Assembly: GCA_033852135.1 (NCBI GenBank)
Contig: JAWSVB010000016.1
Location: forward strand, 186,001-250,000
From: QZLE01 sp033852135
GTDB taxonomy: Bacteria > Pseudomonadota > Gammaproteobacteria > QZLD01
Direction: 5' to 3'
DNA length: 64,000 nt
Part shown: positions 52,567 through 60,650 of the stretch, one piece after another
Position numbering within the stretch: position 1 is the stretch's first letter
Layout: each line of letters begins with the position of its first letter
Notes under the pieces: model-generated
What the model was told of the DNA's origin: nothing
Databases searched by the model: none
What the model saw: only the letters and a program-made list of their open reading frames with translations
Program-made: the position numbers and the translations under genes

Positions 52567-53303
52567 TATGCTTCTCTCTTTCTCACAAGTTTACCGTCTA
52601 CTATATGTAAGCCACACTCTTTGGTTTCTGGCTCTTCCCACCACCATCTTCCGGCGCGGGCATCTTCCCCCTTTTCTATCGCTCTGGTGCAACACTGACA
52701 ACCAATGCTTGGATAACCTAAATCATGCAGTTCGCTATACGGTACATCTTCAGATTTTATGTAGTTCCAGACATCTTCTTCGGTCCAATCAAACAGTGGA
52801 TTTATCTTGATAAGACCATTTGCCTCATCCCACTCAATTGGTTTTACATCAGATCTTGTTGGTGATTGCTCTTGCCTTAACCCACAGATCCAAACCTTTA
52901 ATGTACTGAGCTTTTTGCGCAGTGGTTTTACTTTACGAATCTGACAACACTCTTTTCTGTTATCCACTGACTCACGAAATGAGTTTGGGCCTTTTGTGTG
53001 CAATAGGTCCGCAAGCTCATCTGCATCGGGAACCATATAGGTAAAATCACACCCATATTTATCCTGGGATTTCTGTATCAAGTCATAGGTTTGCTGCGGA
53101 AGCCTGCCTGTATCTAAGGTAAAAATCTCAACCTGCGGATTAACCTTCTGCAGCATATCCAATAAAACTTGGTCTTCAGCTCCAAAACTTGATGCTAAAG
53201 CAATTTCATTGACTGCAAACTCGGAGACAACTATCTCCAGAATCTGCGCTGCCTTTTTGTTTTGTACTTTTGCTAATAAATTATTTAGTACAACCTGATT
53301 CAT
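52566..53303 (-). CDS. cysH: Fe-S type adenylyl-sulfate (APS) reductase
   Basis: 245 residues. PP-loop region SFGAEDQVLLDML, the Cys pair KECCQIRKVKPL and the later pair GCQCCTRAI together bind a [4Fe-4S] cluster, diagnostic for APS rather than PAPS reductases. The catalytic C-terminus is ETKECGLH. It reduces APS to sulfite with thioredoxin. First gene of the cysHDN unit; SD AGGAAGG. A repeat element separates it from the DUF2061 gene upstream. Confidence 0.96.
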   Translation of the reverse strand: MNQVVLNNLLAKVQNKKAAQILEIVVSEFAVNEIALASSFGAEDQVLLDMLQKVNPQVEIFTLDTGRLPQQTYDLIQKSQDKYGCDFTYMVPDADELADLLHTKGPNSFRESVDNRKECCQIRKVKPLRKKLSTLKVWICGLRQEQSPTRSDVKPIEWDEANGLIKINPLFDWTEEDVWNYIKSEDVPYSELHDLGYPSIGCQCCTRAIEKGEDARAGRWWWEEPETKECGLHIVDGKLVRKREA

Positions 53304-53321
53304 TTACCCTTCCTGCTTTTT

Positions 53322-53388
53322 GTAGGGTGGGCACTGCCCACCATTAAAGCTTAATTCAATATTTCATGGTGGGCATTGCCCACCCTAC
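53322..53388. repeat. GTAGGGTGGGCA inverted repeat, second copy
   Basis: GTAGGGTGGGCACTGCCCACC (53322-53342) and GGTGGGCATTGCCCACCCTAC (53368-53388) around an AT-rich loop. Same family as 46337-46401; it sits between cysH and DUF2061 in the sulfur operon. Confidence 0.9.
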
Positions 53389-53406
53389 TCCTGAGATAAC
53401 GCATAG

Positions 53407-53634
53407 TTAAATAATATATTCTGGTGGTTCACTACGGCCATATTTGATCTTGTCCCAAAGCCTTTCATGCTGGTAATACACGAACATTTTGGCGAAGAAT
53501 TCAACTCCACCAATTGAGAATGCTAATCCCAAATCACCGCTTAATACCCATGATGCAGCAAAGGTTATTAACGTTGCAGTAATGCGCCACGACAAGGTTT
53601 TTAACAAACTGCGCTTTTTATTATCTGATGCCAT
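53407..53634 (-). CDS. DUF2061 small membrane protein
   Basis: 75 residues with the DUF2061 pattern: KRSLLKTLSWRITATLITFAASWVLSG, then GGVEFFAKMFVYYQHERLWDKI. One or two membrane helices. Genes of this family often lie in sulfate-assimilation operons, as here between sulfite reductase and cysH. Molecular role unknown. The ATG at 53634 follows GGAG at nine bases. Confidence 0.85.
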   Translation of the reverse strand: MASDNKKRSLLKTLSWRITATLITFAASWVLSGDLGLAFSIGGVEFFAKMFVYYQHERLWDKIKYGRSEPPEYII

Positions 53635-53702
53635 AATTTCTATCTCCATCACACCAAACAAGTATTCCAGATCTATCTCTTACAGAAGCTTGAGATAACC
53701 TA

Positions 53703-56129
53703 TTAACTTTTTTCAATTAACACCTTCCAGTAATTTTCTACCTTATCCTGGGAGATGATTTTGTGCCCTTCAGCCAAGACCGAGCGCGGAACATTGTCTA
53801 TCGGAGCGCCATCATCAAGAAGAATCTCAAGCCGATCTCCAGCTTTCATACCTGCTAGATCAATCTTGGTTTTAACAAAATTCATCGGACAACCAACTCC
53901 GCGATAATCTTTAGACTTTACAGGGTTGGTAGAATCGATTTTAGCTTCCGTAACCGCTGGTTTTTCTTCAGCTGAATCTTCTACTAACTCATCTTCAACA
54001 GGCGTAGTTTTTTTTTCTATCTTAAAATTAAAGGTGTTATCCATAGAGTCGTATAGTTGCAACAGACGATCACCCAGTTGGATAGAGTCATATTTATAGC
54101 TAGTTGCAATATCATTCGCGTAAATCTTGGCTACATCGATAAGAGCTAAGAATTTCTTTTCAACTATTCCGGCATCTATAAAGTGCTGTTTAAAAGCATT
54201 AAATACCTTCTCATCGGTACTGGTATCAATACCGCGAGTAACCAGAAGCATGCGGGCGGATGATAAAATCAACTCATATATAGCTTTAGATAACTCTTTA
54301 TCTTCAAGATCACTTTGAAGCTGTGCCGTTGTTTGGATCACTGTTTTACGATCAACATCGATCATATCGAACAATCCAGCTGAACATTCACCCTGCCCTA
54401 GTTTTGCAGTTGAGAAGATCTCTTTTGCACCCCAGTCAAAGTAGTAATTTTTATCTACTTCAAATAGAGGGATTCTTTCCTGCAACTCTTCAGCGATTGA
54501 CCTGGCTTTCTCTATTCCACCAGCGGCAAGAAAATCTATAAAATCTTCTTTGCCAGATGCTAGGTATTCAGCAAGAAATCTTGAGGTAAATTCTGGAACA
54601 TCTTTGGAGTGAACCCAACTTACCTCTTGAGCAAATTCAGTTTCAGTTGCATTGATATTTGCGCCCAAGAAAATGTTGTAAGCAGGAATTGTTACCCCTT
54701 CACGCCTTTTAACTCTGCCTGAGAAACCAATATCTGCAGCTTGATGCTGTCCGCATCCATTGGAACAGCCAGATATATTAATTTTCAGCTTATGCAAGAC
54801 CGAGCTATCGATACCATCATTGATTACGCGCTCTTGAATATGCGGTAACAACCCTTTAGGTAGGCAGATTCCAAGCTTGCAGGTATCAGCCCCTGTGCAA
54901 CTGATAATATTGCCAAACAGTTGTGGAGTAGACGCAATGATGCCTCTGGTCTGCACTGCTTGGTACAACTTGAAAAGACCATCTAAATTAAGGTTTCTTA
55001 TGACGATATTTTGATCCATGGTGAAACGGATAATATCGTCACCAGAACCTTCAATTGCATCGCAGATAACCTGAATATCTTCATTATAAAAATCACCCAA
55101 TTTAACTGGGATTTTTGCAGAAAATAACCCTTTTTGTTTTTGCTCTAATACGTACTCTCTTTGCCATTTTCTAAAATCTGCACTATCAACTTTAGTTGCC
55201 AAAGATGCAGTTTCAGATGGCTGAGCATGTTTGTAGGTTTTGTTAAGTGCATCTTCTAATAACTGCTCATCATCAGACGCCTGATAGCTATTAAACTCTT
55301 CAAAGTAGTACTTTTTAAATAGCTCTTCACCTAAATCTTCCCAAAGAAATCTAAGGCGATTTGCATGTTTATTTTTTCTATTACCATATTTATGGAATAG
55401 GTTTTTTAATGCATGTGTTACTGCAAACATCTCATGCACTGGGAGAAATTCATGTATAACTTTTCCAGGTCTGGCTCGGCGACCCATTCCACCTGCAACA
55501 TATACCTTAAACCCTTTTTCCCCTTTTTCCCCTTTTTCCCCTTTTTCCCCTTTTTCATCTATTGCTGCGATAAAACCGAGATCTTGAATCAATGCATTGG
55601 CGCTATCATTTGCATCACTAGAAAATGAAAACTTGAGCTTTCTAGGTAGTGTCCATGAGTCTGCTTCTGCAATCAAGCGGTTTGTAAGTGCAACTACATA
55701 TGGGAACACATCAAATACATCGCTATCTGAGGTTCCTGAATCAAAGGATGAGATGATATTGCGAATGGTACTACCACCACCGCCGCGGGTTGATAACCCA
55801 ACAGAGTAAAGCTCTTTCATTATTGAGGTGATGCTACCAAGTTCCACGTCATGGAGCTGAAGCTCTTGCCTGGTAGTTATATGTGAATATGGCCTACCAA
55901 ACCGCTGCGCTAGCTCTCCCACTTTACGCAGCTGTGGAACAGTGATAGCACCACCAGTGCAGCGGATGCGAACCATATAACTATCGTCTTTACGTTGCTC
56001 ATAAACACCAAATGGAACGCGTATACCCCTAAACTGAACCGGGTGGAGATCACCATCATTAAAAGCTTGAATATTTTTTTCAAGCTCATTGATTTCAGAC
56101 AATAAATTTTTCGGTGCTCTATAATACAT
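53703..56129 (-). CDS. Siroheme sulfite reductase fused to a TusA-like domain
   Basis: 808 residues. Residues 1-about 560 are a nitrite/sulfite reductase hemoprotein with two ferredoxin-like halves; cluster/siroheme ligands are CTGADTCKLGIC and SGCSNGCGQHQ. Residues about 575-690 are helical, HEPN-like. Residues about 735-808 are TusA/SirA-like, with the sulfur-carrying Cys in GVGCPMNFVKTK. It reduces sulfite to sulfide; the TusA part may pass sulfur to an acceptor such as the HcyS-like protein. A 45-nt in-frame tandem repeat adds five Glu-Lys-Gly units at residues 192-206. Its ATG overlaps the stop of the JAMM gene (TAATG). Confidence 0.92.
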   Translation of the reverse strand: MYYRAPKNLLSEINELEKNIQAFNDGDLHPVQFRGIRVPFGVYEQRKDDSYMVRIRCTGGAITVPQLRKVGELAQRFGRPYSHITTRQELQLHDVELGSITSIMKELYSVGLSTRGGGGSTIRNIISSFDSGTSDSDVFDVFPYVVALTNRLIAEADSWTLPRKLKFSFSSDANDSANALIQDLGFIAAIDEKGEKGEKGEKGEKGFKVYVAGGMGRRARPGKVIHEFLPVHEMFAVTHALKNLFHKYGNRKNKHANRLRFLWEDLGEELFKKYYFEEFNSYQASDDEQLLEDALNKTYKHAQPSETASLATKVDSADFRKWQREYVLEQKQKGLFSAKIPVKLGDFYNEDIQVICDAIEGSGDDIIRFTMDQNIVIRNLNLDGLFKLYQAVQTRGIIASTPQLFGNIISCTGADTCKLGICLPKGLLPHIQERVINDGIDSSVLHKLKINISGCSNGCGQHQAADIGFSGRVKRREGVTIPAYNIFLGANINATETEFAQEVSWVHSKDVPEFTSRFLAEYLASGKEDFIDFLAAGGIEKARSIAEELQERIPLFEVDKNYYFDWGAKEIFSTAKLGQGECSAGLFDMIDVDRKTVIQTTAQLQSDLEDKELSKAIYELILSSARMLLVTRGIDTSTDEKVFNAFKQHFIDAGIVEKKFLALIDVAKIYANDIATSYKYDSIQLGDRLLQLYDSMDNTFNFKIEKKTTPVEDELVEDSAEEKPAVTEAKIDSTNPVKSKDYRGVGCPMNFVKTKIDLAGMKAGDRLEILLDDGAPIDNVPRSVLAEGHKIISQDKVENYWKVLIEKS
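55512..55556. repeat. 9-bp minisatellite, five copies, inside the sulfite reductase gene
   Basis: CCCTTTTTC is repeated five times without a mismatch (GAAAAAGGG on the coding strand), coding Glu-Lys-Gly five times. The length is a multiple of three per unit, so copy changes keep the frame. Confidence 0.95.
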
Positions 56130-56536
56130 TAGGCTAATTTTCCCTTTTCAAGTTCCAATTTTTCATGTGTCACTTCCCCAGACTGAATGCGAAATGACTT
56201 GATATCTCTGCCACCATCTTTTAGTGAAGCAATCACATAACTTATGTTTGGGTCATATGCTAATTTAATGTCCTCTTCAGATGGTCTGGCTGGTGTCTCT
56301 GGATGACTGTGATATACAGCTATGATTTCAAGCCCATTACTTCGTGCGGCTTTAACTGCAGCAAACTGTTCTTTTGGATCAAGAGCAAAGTGTTCATGAC
56401 TCTGGTCTACATTAGTCATCTTATAAACCTCTTTAACCACACCATCTTTACCAAACAGATAGCCACAGGCCTCTATCGGAAGTTCCGATTCCGCATGTAC
56501 ATAAATCTCTTCAAGCAGGTTCTGAGGAATAATCAT
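56129..56536 (-). CDS. JAMM metalloprotease, HcyD-like
   Basis: 135 residues, Mov34/MPN fold. The zinc site HSHPETPARPSEED (HxH-x10-D) lies near residue 75, with an upstream Glu in PIEACGYLFG. In Wolinella a JAMM protease (HcyD) trims the last residue from the sulfur carrier HcyS to expose Gly-Gly. The carrier in this operon ends GGGA, which requires such trimming. The stop overlaps the sulfite reductase start; SD GGAGAG. Confidence 0.9.
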   Translation of the reverse strand: MIIPQNLLEEIYVHAESELPIEACGYLFGKDGVVKEVYKMTNVDQSHEHFALDPKEQFAAVKAARSNGLEIIAVYHSHPETPARPSEEDIKLAYDPNISYVIASLKDGGRDIKSFRIQSGEVTHEKLELEKGKLA

Positions 56537-56593
56537 TTTCTCTCCAATCAGTTTTCTTCTTTACCAGATTAGGCAGGTTAACTCATCAGCAAC

Positions 56594-57394
56594 TTATTTA
56601 AGTGAGCAAGTAGCTTGTTCATAATCGATAAGCGATGTAATGGTTGGGTGCTCTCCACATATTGGGCAATCTGGATTTTTCTTAACCTTCACATCACGAA
56701 ATCTCGCCTTCAGTGCATCAAATACCATCAGACGATTTTCCAAAAGATCTCCATCACCAATAAGATATTTAAGGCACTCTGTCGCCTGCAGCGTACCAAG
56801 CACACCGGCAATCGCACCTAAGACTCCAGCTTCGCGACATGATGGCACAGCATTTACTGGTGGTGGCTCGATGAAGATGCAGCGATAACATGTGTTACCT
56901 GGGGTAACCGTAATTGTTTGCCCATCAAACTTCAGGATTCCACCATGAGAATATGGTTTCCCACCAAGAACACATGCATCATTTATCAAAAATTTTGCAG
57001 GGAAATTATCGGTGCCATCAATGATAAAATCATAATCTGCGATAAGTTCAGCGATATTATCTGCCGTTACCATATCTTGAATAGCAATCACGTTTACATC
57101 TGGGTTAAGCGCATTGATTGTCTCTTTAGCAGATATAACCTTTGGCTTTCCAATATCAGGTGTTGAGTGGATAATCTGGCGCTGCAGATTACTCAAATCC
57201 ACTACATCACCATCAATAACGCCGATTGTTCCAACACCAGCCGCAGCTAGATACACTAGAATAGGGGCCCCTAGACCACCACTTCCAATTACTAATACTT
57301 TTGAGTTGAGCAGTTTTTCCTGCCCCTCTACACCGACGTTATCCAACAAAATATGCCTGCTATAACGTTCAATTTGATCTTCTGTAAAATCCAT
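56594..57394 (-). CDS. MoeB/ThiF-family adenylyltransferase, HcyF-like
   Basis: 266 residues. Nucleotide site GSGGLGAPILVYLAAAGVGTIGVID, Arg finger region SNLQRQIIHS, adenylation segment DGTDNFPAKFLINDAC, and zinc knuckles CYRC and CPIC. It adenylates the C-terminal Gly of ubiquitin-like sulfur carriers. No rhodanese domain is fused, so sulfur must come from elsewhere, such as sulfide. The flanking HcyS, HcyD and MetY homologues favour the homocysteine route rather than MoaD or ThiS. Confidence 0.9.
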   Translation of the reverse strand: MDFTEDQIERYSRHILLDNVGVEGQEKLLNSKVLVIGSGGLGAPILVYLAAAGVGTIGVIDGDVVDLSNLQRQIIHSTPDIGKPKVISAKETINALNPDVNVIAIQDMVTADNIAELIADYDFIIDGTDNFPAKFLINDACVLGGKPYSHGGILKFDGQTITVTPGNTCYRCIFIEPPPVNAVPSCREAGVLGAIAGVLGTLQATECLKYLIGDGDLLENRLMVFDALKARFRDVKVKKNPDCPICGEHPTITSLIDYEQATCSLK

Positions 57395-57414
57395 AATCTC
57401 TAACCTCTATATCT

Positions 57415-58653
57415 TTATAGATTTGAAAGTGCTTGTTCAACATCAGCTAATAAATCAGAAGCTTCTTCCAGCCCAACTGAAAGCCTAATTAGCCCTTCGG
57501 AAACACCCAGCTTGGCACGCTCTTCTGCATCATATTCACAAAAAATAGTGGATGCCGGATGAATAATCAGCGATGTATTATCATTCAAGTTTGTTGCACG
57601 CCTTACTAACTCTAAAGAGTCCATAAATTTATAAGCTGTCTCTTTATTTTGCAGCTCAAAACTCAACAGGCCACCATACAGCTCTTTTGAAAATGTACGC
57701 TTAGCAACAGCATGGTTTTTATCAGTTTCAAGACCTGCGTAATTAACCTTAGAGACCAAGTCGCTCTTCTGAAGATACTTAGCAACCTCCAACGCAGTCT
57801 GACTACTTTGTTTTAATCTTAGAGCCAAAGTTTCAAGTCCCAAAGTATGCAGATAAGCAGTATTTGGAGATAGTGCAGAACCAAGGTTACGGTAGACCTC
57901 TTTTCTCAATCGTGCCGTAAACGCCATGCTGCCTAGACCATGAAACTTGGAAAGAATAGGAAACTTAGTCCAATCAGCAGTGCCAAGATCTGTAACAACA
58001 CCGCCTACAGATGTGCCACCACCAGAGATATACTTAGTTGTTGAGTGGATAACGATATCAACCCCATGATCTTTGGCATGAACCAAGTATGGTGTTGTAA
58101 GCGTGCTATCCAAAACAAATACCGCGCCTTTGTCATGAGCAATCGCAGACAGCTTGTCTAGGTCAGCAAGAATAATCTGTGGATTTGCAATTGTTTCTAC
58201 AAACAGTAGCTTGGTATTTTCATCAAATGCAGCTTCAACCTCAGCCAAATCAGTATGATCTACAAACCTTACTTCAATACCCAGATTAGCCAGGGTGTTT
58301 TTAAAGAATGAATATGAATTACCAAATAGATATTTAGATGCCACGATATTATCGCCAGCAGCAACTAGATTGAAGATCGTATTGGTGATAGCAGCCATAC
58401 CGGAAGCCATTGCAACTGTTGCTACACCATCCTCGAGGATATTAATCTTCTTCTCAAAAAACTCTACTGTAGGGTTGGTAATGCGCGAATAACTATGCGC
58501 AGGTTTTTTCATGGTAAATGCATCTTCGATATCCTGCGATGTTGCATAGTCAAATGCAGCAGTAGCATAAATTGGATATCTAATCGCACGTTGCGAATCA
58601 TCTTTATTTGGTTTTGCATGTAAAACTTTGGTACTAAATTCTAAATCTTTCAT
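57415..58653 (-). CDS. metY: O-acetylhomoserine sulfhydrylase-like PLP enzyme
   Basis: 412 residues of the Cys/Met-metabolism PLP family: YSRITNPTVEFFEKK, MASGMAAITNTIF, VLDSTLTTPYLVH, and the PLP Lys in HSTTKYISGGGTSVGG. It probably makes homocysteine from O-acetyl- or O-succinylhomoserine, using sulfur from the HcyS thiocarboxylate. Cystathionine gamma-synthase or methionine gamma-lyase activity cannot be excluded from sequence alone; the neighbours decide the call. SD AGGAAG. Confidence 0.85.
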   Translation of the reverse strand: MKDLEFSTKVLHAKPNKDDSQRAIRYPIYATAAFDYATSQDIEDAFTMKKPAHSYSRITNPTVEFFEKKINILEDGVATVAMASGMAAITNTIFNLVAAGDNIVASKYLFGNSYSFFKNTLANLGIEVRFVDHTDLAEVEAAFDENTKLLFVETIANPQIILADLDKLSAIAHDKGAVFVLDSTLTTPYLVHAKDHGVDIVIHSTTKYISGGGTSVGGVVTDLGTADWTKFPILSKFHGLGSMAFTARLRKEVYRNLGSALSPNTAYLHTLGLETLALRLKQSSQTALEVAKYLQKSDLVSKVNYAGLETDKNHAVAKRTFSKELYGGLLSFELQNKETAYKFMDSLELVRRATNLNDNTSLIIHPASTIFCEYDAEERAKLGVSEGLIRLSVGLEEASDLLADVEQALSNL

Positions 58654-58697
58654 TTGGCTTCCTTTTAAATTATGTATGTATAAATGCTAAGCAAAAA

Positions 58698-58910
58698 TTA
58701 AGCACCGCCACCCATAAAGTATAAAAATTCAATCTCATCACCAGCTTTTATGACTGTATCAGAAAACGATTTACGCTCTACAAACTCACCATTTAGTTCC
58801 ACAGAAACCATCTCTGGTGACTCAACCTCTTTCTCAGTAAGCAACTGTGCAACTGTTAGCTCTTGAGTTATGGTATCTTTATTGCCATTAATATTAACTT
58901 GTATACTCAT
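58698..58910 (-). CDS. Ubiquitin-like sulfur carrier, HcyS-like, ending GGGA
   Basis: 70 residues, ThiS/MoaD beta-grasp fold (LTVAQLLTEKEV, SVELNGEFVER, KAGDEIEFLYFMGGGA). The C-terminus is Gly-Gly-Gly-Ala, not free Gly-Gly, so one residue must be removed before adenylation. That fits the JAMM protease in the same operon and the known HcyS. The ATG at 58910 follows AGAGAGG. It would carry a thiocarboxylate to MetY. Confidence 0.9.
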   Translation of the reverse strand: MSIQVNINGNKDTITQELTVAQLLTEKEVESPEMVSVELNGEFVERKSFSDTVIKAGDEIEFLYFMGGGA

Positions 58911-58930
58911 ACATACCTCTCTATACAAAA

Positions 58931-59374
58931 TTATATGTAGTAATTAATACTGTTGTTCAGTTTAGACTGCCTTTGCAGGTCATCAAGCTCTGCAAAACTG
59001 ATGCTGTCGAGAATCTCTGATATCGCATCTCCGACTTCACACCAAATTTTGTCAAATACATCTTTGGATGAACTATCACCTTCAACAGCTGATAAGGGGA
59101 AAGATAAGTTCTCCACTTTTTTTAGAGCATCACCTAAAATAATTTGATCCGGATCTTTAGCAAGGGTATACCCACCTTTCGGCCCCTTCTTGCTAGTAAT
59201 AAAGCCTTCATTCTTCAGCAGCAACAACAACTGTTGAATATATTTAATTGTGATCCCAAGCTCTTTAGATAGCTCTTCTGCATGTACTGGTTTATTAGGA
59301 TATGTATTAACCATCCTAAGTAGTATGCGCAGACAGCCATTTGCTTTACTTGTAATATTCACGAGAACAACCAT
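58931..59374 (-). CDS. Rrf2-family regulator of the sulfur operon
   Basis: 147 residues with an Rrf2 winged helix (LRILLRMVNTYPNKPVHAEELSKELGITIKYIQQLLLLL, KKGPKGGYTLAKDPDQI). The three cluster Cys of IscR are absent; one Cys lies in KIWCEVGD. CymR-like control of cysteine and methionine genes is likely. It is the first gene of the leftward unit (HcyS start 20 nt downstream), and the divergent promoter contains a 17-bp palindrome. The start is ATG 59374 or GTG 59362; neither has a clear SD. Confidence 0.85.
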   Translation of the reverse strand: MVVLVNITSKANGCLRILLRMVNTYPNKPVHAEELSKELGITIKYIQQLLLLLKNEGFITSKKGPKGGYTLAKDPDQIILGDALKKVENLSFPLSAVEGDSSSKDVFDKIWCEVGDAISEILDSISFAELDDLQRQSKLNNSINYYI

Positions 59375-59454
59375 TTGTTTAGTTAGCCTATAGTCAAAAT
59401 AGAGTATTTATGATTTCGCTTCAATTAAAACGGTCGCAAAGTAGAGTATTTCAA

Positions 59455-59471
59455 CCTATTTATCTCATAGG
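59455..59471. promoter_or_regulatory. CCTAT-N7-ATAGG palindrome, candidate Rrf2 operator
   Basis: CCTATTTATCTCATAGG lies between the divergent Rrf2 and met8-like genes. The same 5-7-5 palindrome recurs at 60596-60612 before the second Rrf2 gene. Confidence 0.55.
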
Positions 59472-59573
59472 GTTATGCGTGATTTTTATCTATTTACTTA
59501 TATTTCAGCATCTTATTAAAAACACCACCAGCCTATTATCGCGCTTGAACCGATGGAATATTACATAATGGTC

Positions 59574-59597
59574 TACTATATAGATATACTATACAGA
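59574..59597. promoter_or_regulatory. Direct repeat in the siroheme-gene promoter
   Basis: TACTATATAGA (59574-59584) and TACTATACAGA (59587-59597) are 10 of 11 identical, 13 bases apart, 50-75 nt before the start codon. They may overlap the promoter or bind a regulator. Confidence 0.4.
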
Positions 59598-59648
59598 GCA
59601 ACTCATTGATGTATAATCAATAAACCACACAGCTACAGCGAAATAAAA

Positions 59649-60479
59649 ATGAAATTCTTCCCGCTAAATATTGATAGTAAAAACATGAAATGCCTAATAA
59701 TTGGTGGAGGAACAATTGCTTATCGAAAATTAAGAATCCTTTTAAAAGGTGATTTCAAAATAACTGTGGTTGCTACATCTTGCAGCAAAGAGATGCAAAA
59801 CCTAATCAAAGAGCACAATATCAAGCTATTCACTAGGGAATTTATTGCCGAAGATATCGATAGCTACAACTTGATTGTTTCCGCAACAGATAACCAACAG
59901 GTGAATAAACTAGCTGCAGCAACAGCCCTGAGCAAAGGGCTGCTAGTTAATGTTGTAGACCAACCAGAGCTGAGCAATTTCATCTTTCCGGCGATAATTG
60001 ATAGATCACCAATTACGGTAAGTATCTCCTCTGATGGACAATCCCCTACCGTATCAAGGTTCATGCGTGCAGAGTTAGAAAAGACCATCCCTTTTACAGT
60101 TGGCAAACTAGCAGAGAACGCAGCCACAATACGCAATAAAAACAAAAACCTAGAGCCAAATAAAAAGAAAGAACTTTGGGACAACATCTTCAATAATCTA
60201 TCCATGCAAAGCACTACAATAGAGATAGATAACCAACCACCTCAAGATATGCACACAACAATACGCCTATCTTTTAGCAGCCCTGATTCCATCAAGTTAC
60301 GCGACTACAGGCTTCTACATAACGCCAATACAATCTTTTTTCCTGATAACACACCCAAAGAGATAGTTGAGTACTTTCGTAGAGAAGCAACTCAAATAAG
60401 CTATACAGAGATTGGTGAAGTTGCTACGACCGGCATACCCACAGGATTAAGCATAACTCTCATAAATACAGACAGTTAA
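59649..60479 (+). CDS. Precorrin-2 dehydrogenase/sirohydrochlorin ferrochelatase (Met8/CysG-N-like)
   Basis: 276 residues. NAD fold LIIGGGTIAYRKLRILL, SATDNQQVNKLAAAT, NVVDQPELSNFIFPAIIDRSPITVSIS and SPTVSRFMRAELEK match the bifunctional CysG N-terminal module. It oxidises precorrin-2 and inserts iron to make siroheme. The last 75 residues (LRDYRLLHNANTIFF, FRREATQISYTEIGEV) look like a worn fragment of the uroporphyrinogen methyltransferase domain that follows in CysG. The methyltransferase itself is fused to HemC further downstream. Serves the sulfite reductase. Confidence 0.9.
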   Translation: MKFFPLNIDSKNMKCLIIGGGTIAYRKLRILLKGDFKITVVATSCSKEMQNLIKEHNIKLFTREFIAEDIDSYNLIVSATDNQQVNKLAAATALSKGLLVNVVDQPELSNFIFPAIIDRSPITVSISSDGQSPTVSRFMRAELEKTIPFTVGKLAENAATIRNKNKNLEPNKKKELWDNIFNNLSMQSTTIEIDNQPPQDMHTTIRLSFSSPDSIKLRDYRLLHNANTIFFPDNTPKEIVEYFRREATQISYTEIGEVATTGIPTGLSITLINTDS

Positions 60480-60595
60480 CAGAATACCACCCTTTAAAAC
60501 ACCTAGTTCCTGTCAAAGTTTAGGGTGAAAATCATCCTTAACATTCATATTTCTATGAACTCCCCCCTATTATTAAACAAAAAAACATATACAAT

Positions 60596-60612
60596 CCTAT
60601 CTGTGCGATAGG
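60596..60612. promoter_or_regulatory. CCTAT-N7-ATAGG palindrome before second Rrf2 gene
   Basis: CCTATCTGTGCGATAGG is a 6-5-6 palindrome and shares CCTAT-N7-ATAGG with 59455-59471. It is 40-55 nt upstream of the ATG, a suitable operator position for autoregulation. Confidence 0.6.
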
Positions 60613-60650
60613 TTTAATAGGTTATTTCTCATCACGTAAAGGTAAATTAG

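Noticed and set aside
46337..53388. CRISPR or insertion-sequence interpretation of the GTGGGC repeats
   Set aside because: Only two distant palindromic copies, no spacers, no cas genes, no transposase.
55512..55556. CRISPR array or assembly error at the EKG repeats
   Set aside because: Units are contiguous 9-mers without spacers and stay in frame inside a conserved gene; a microsatellite-type expansion explains them.
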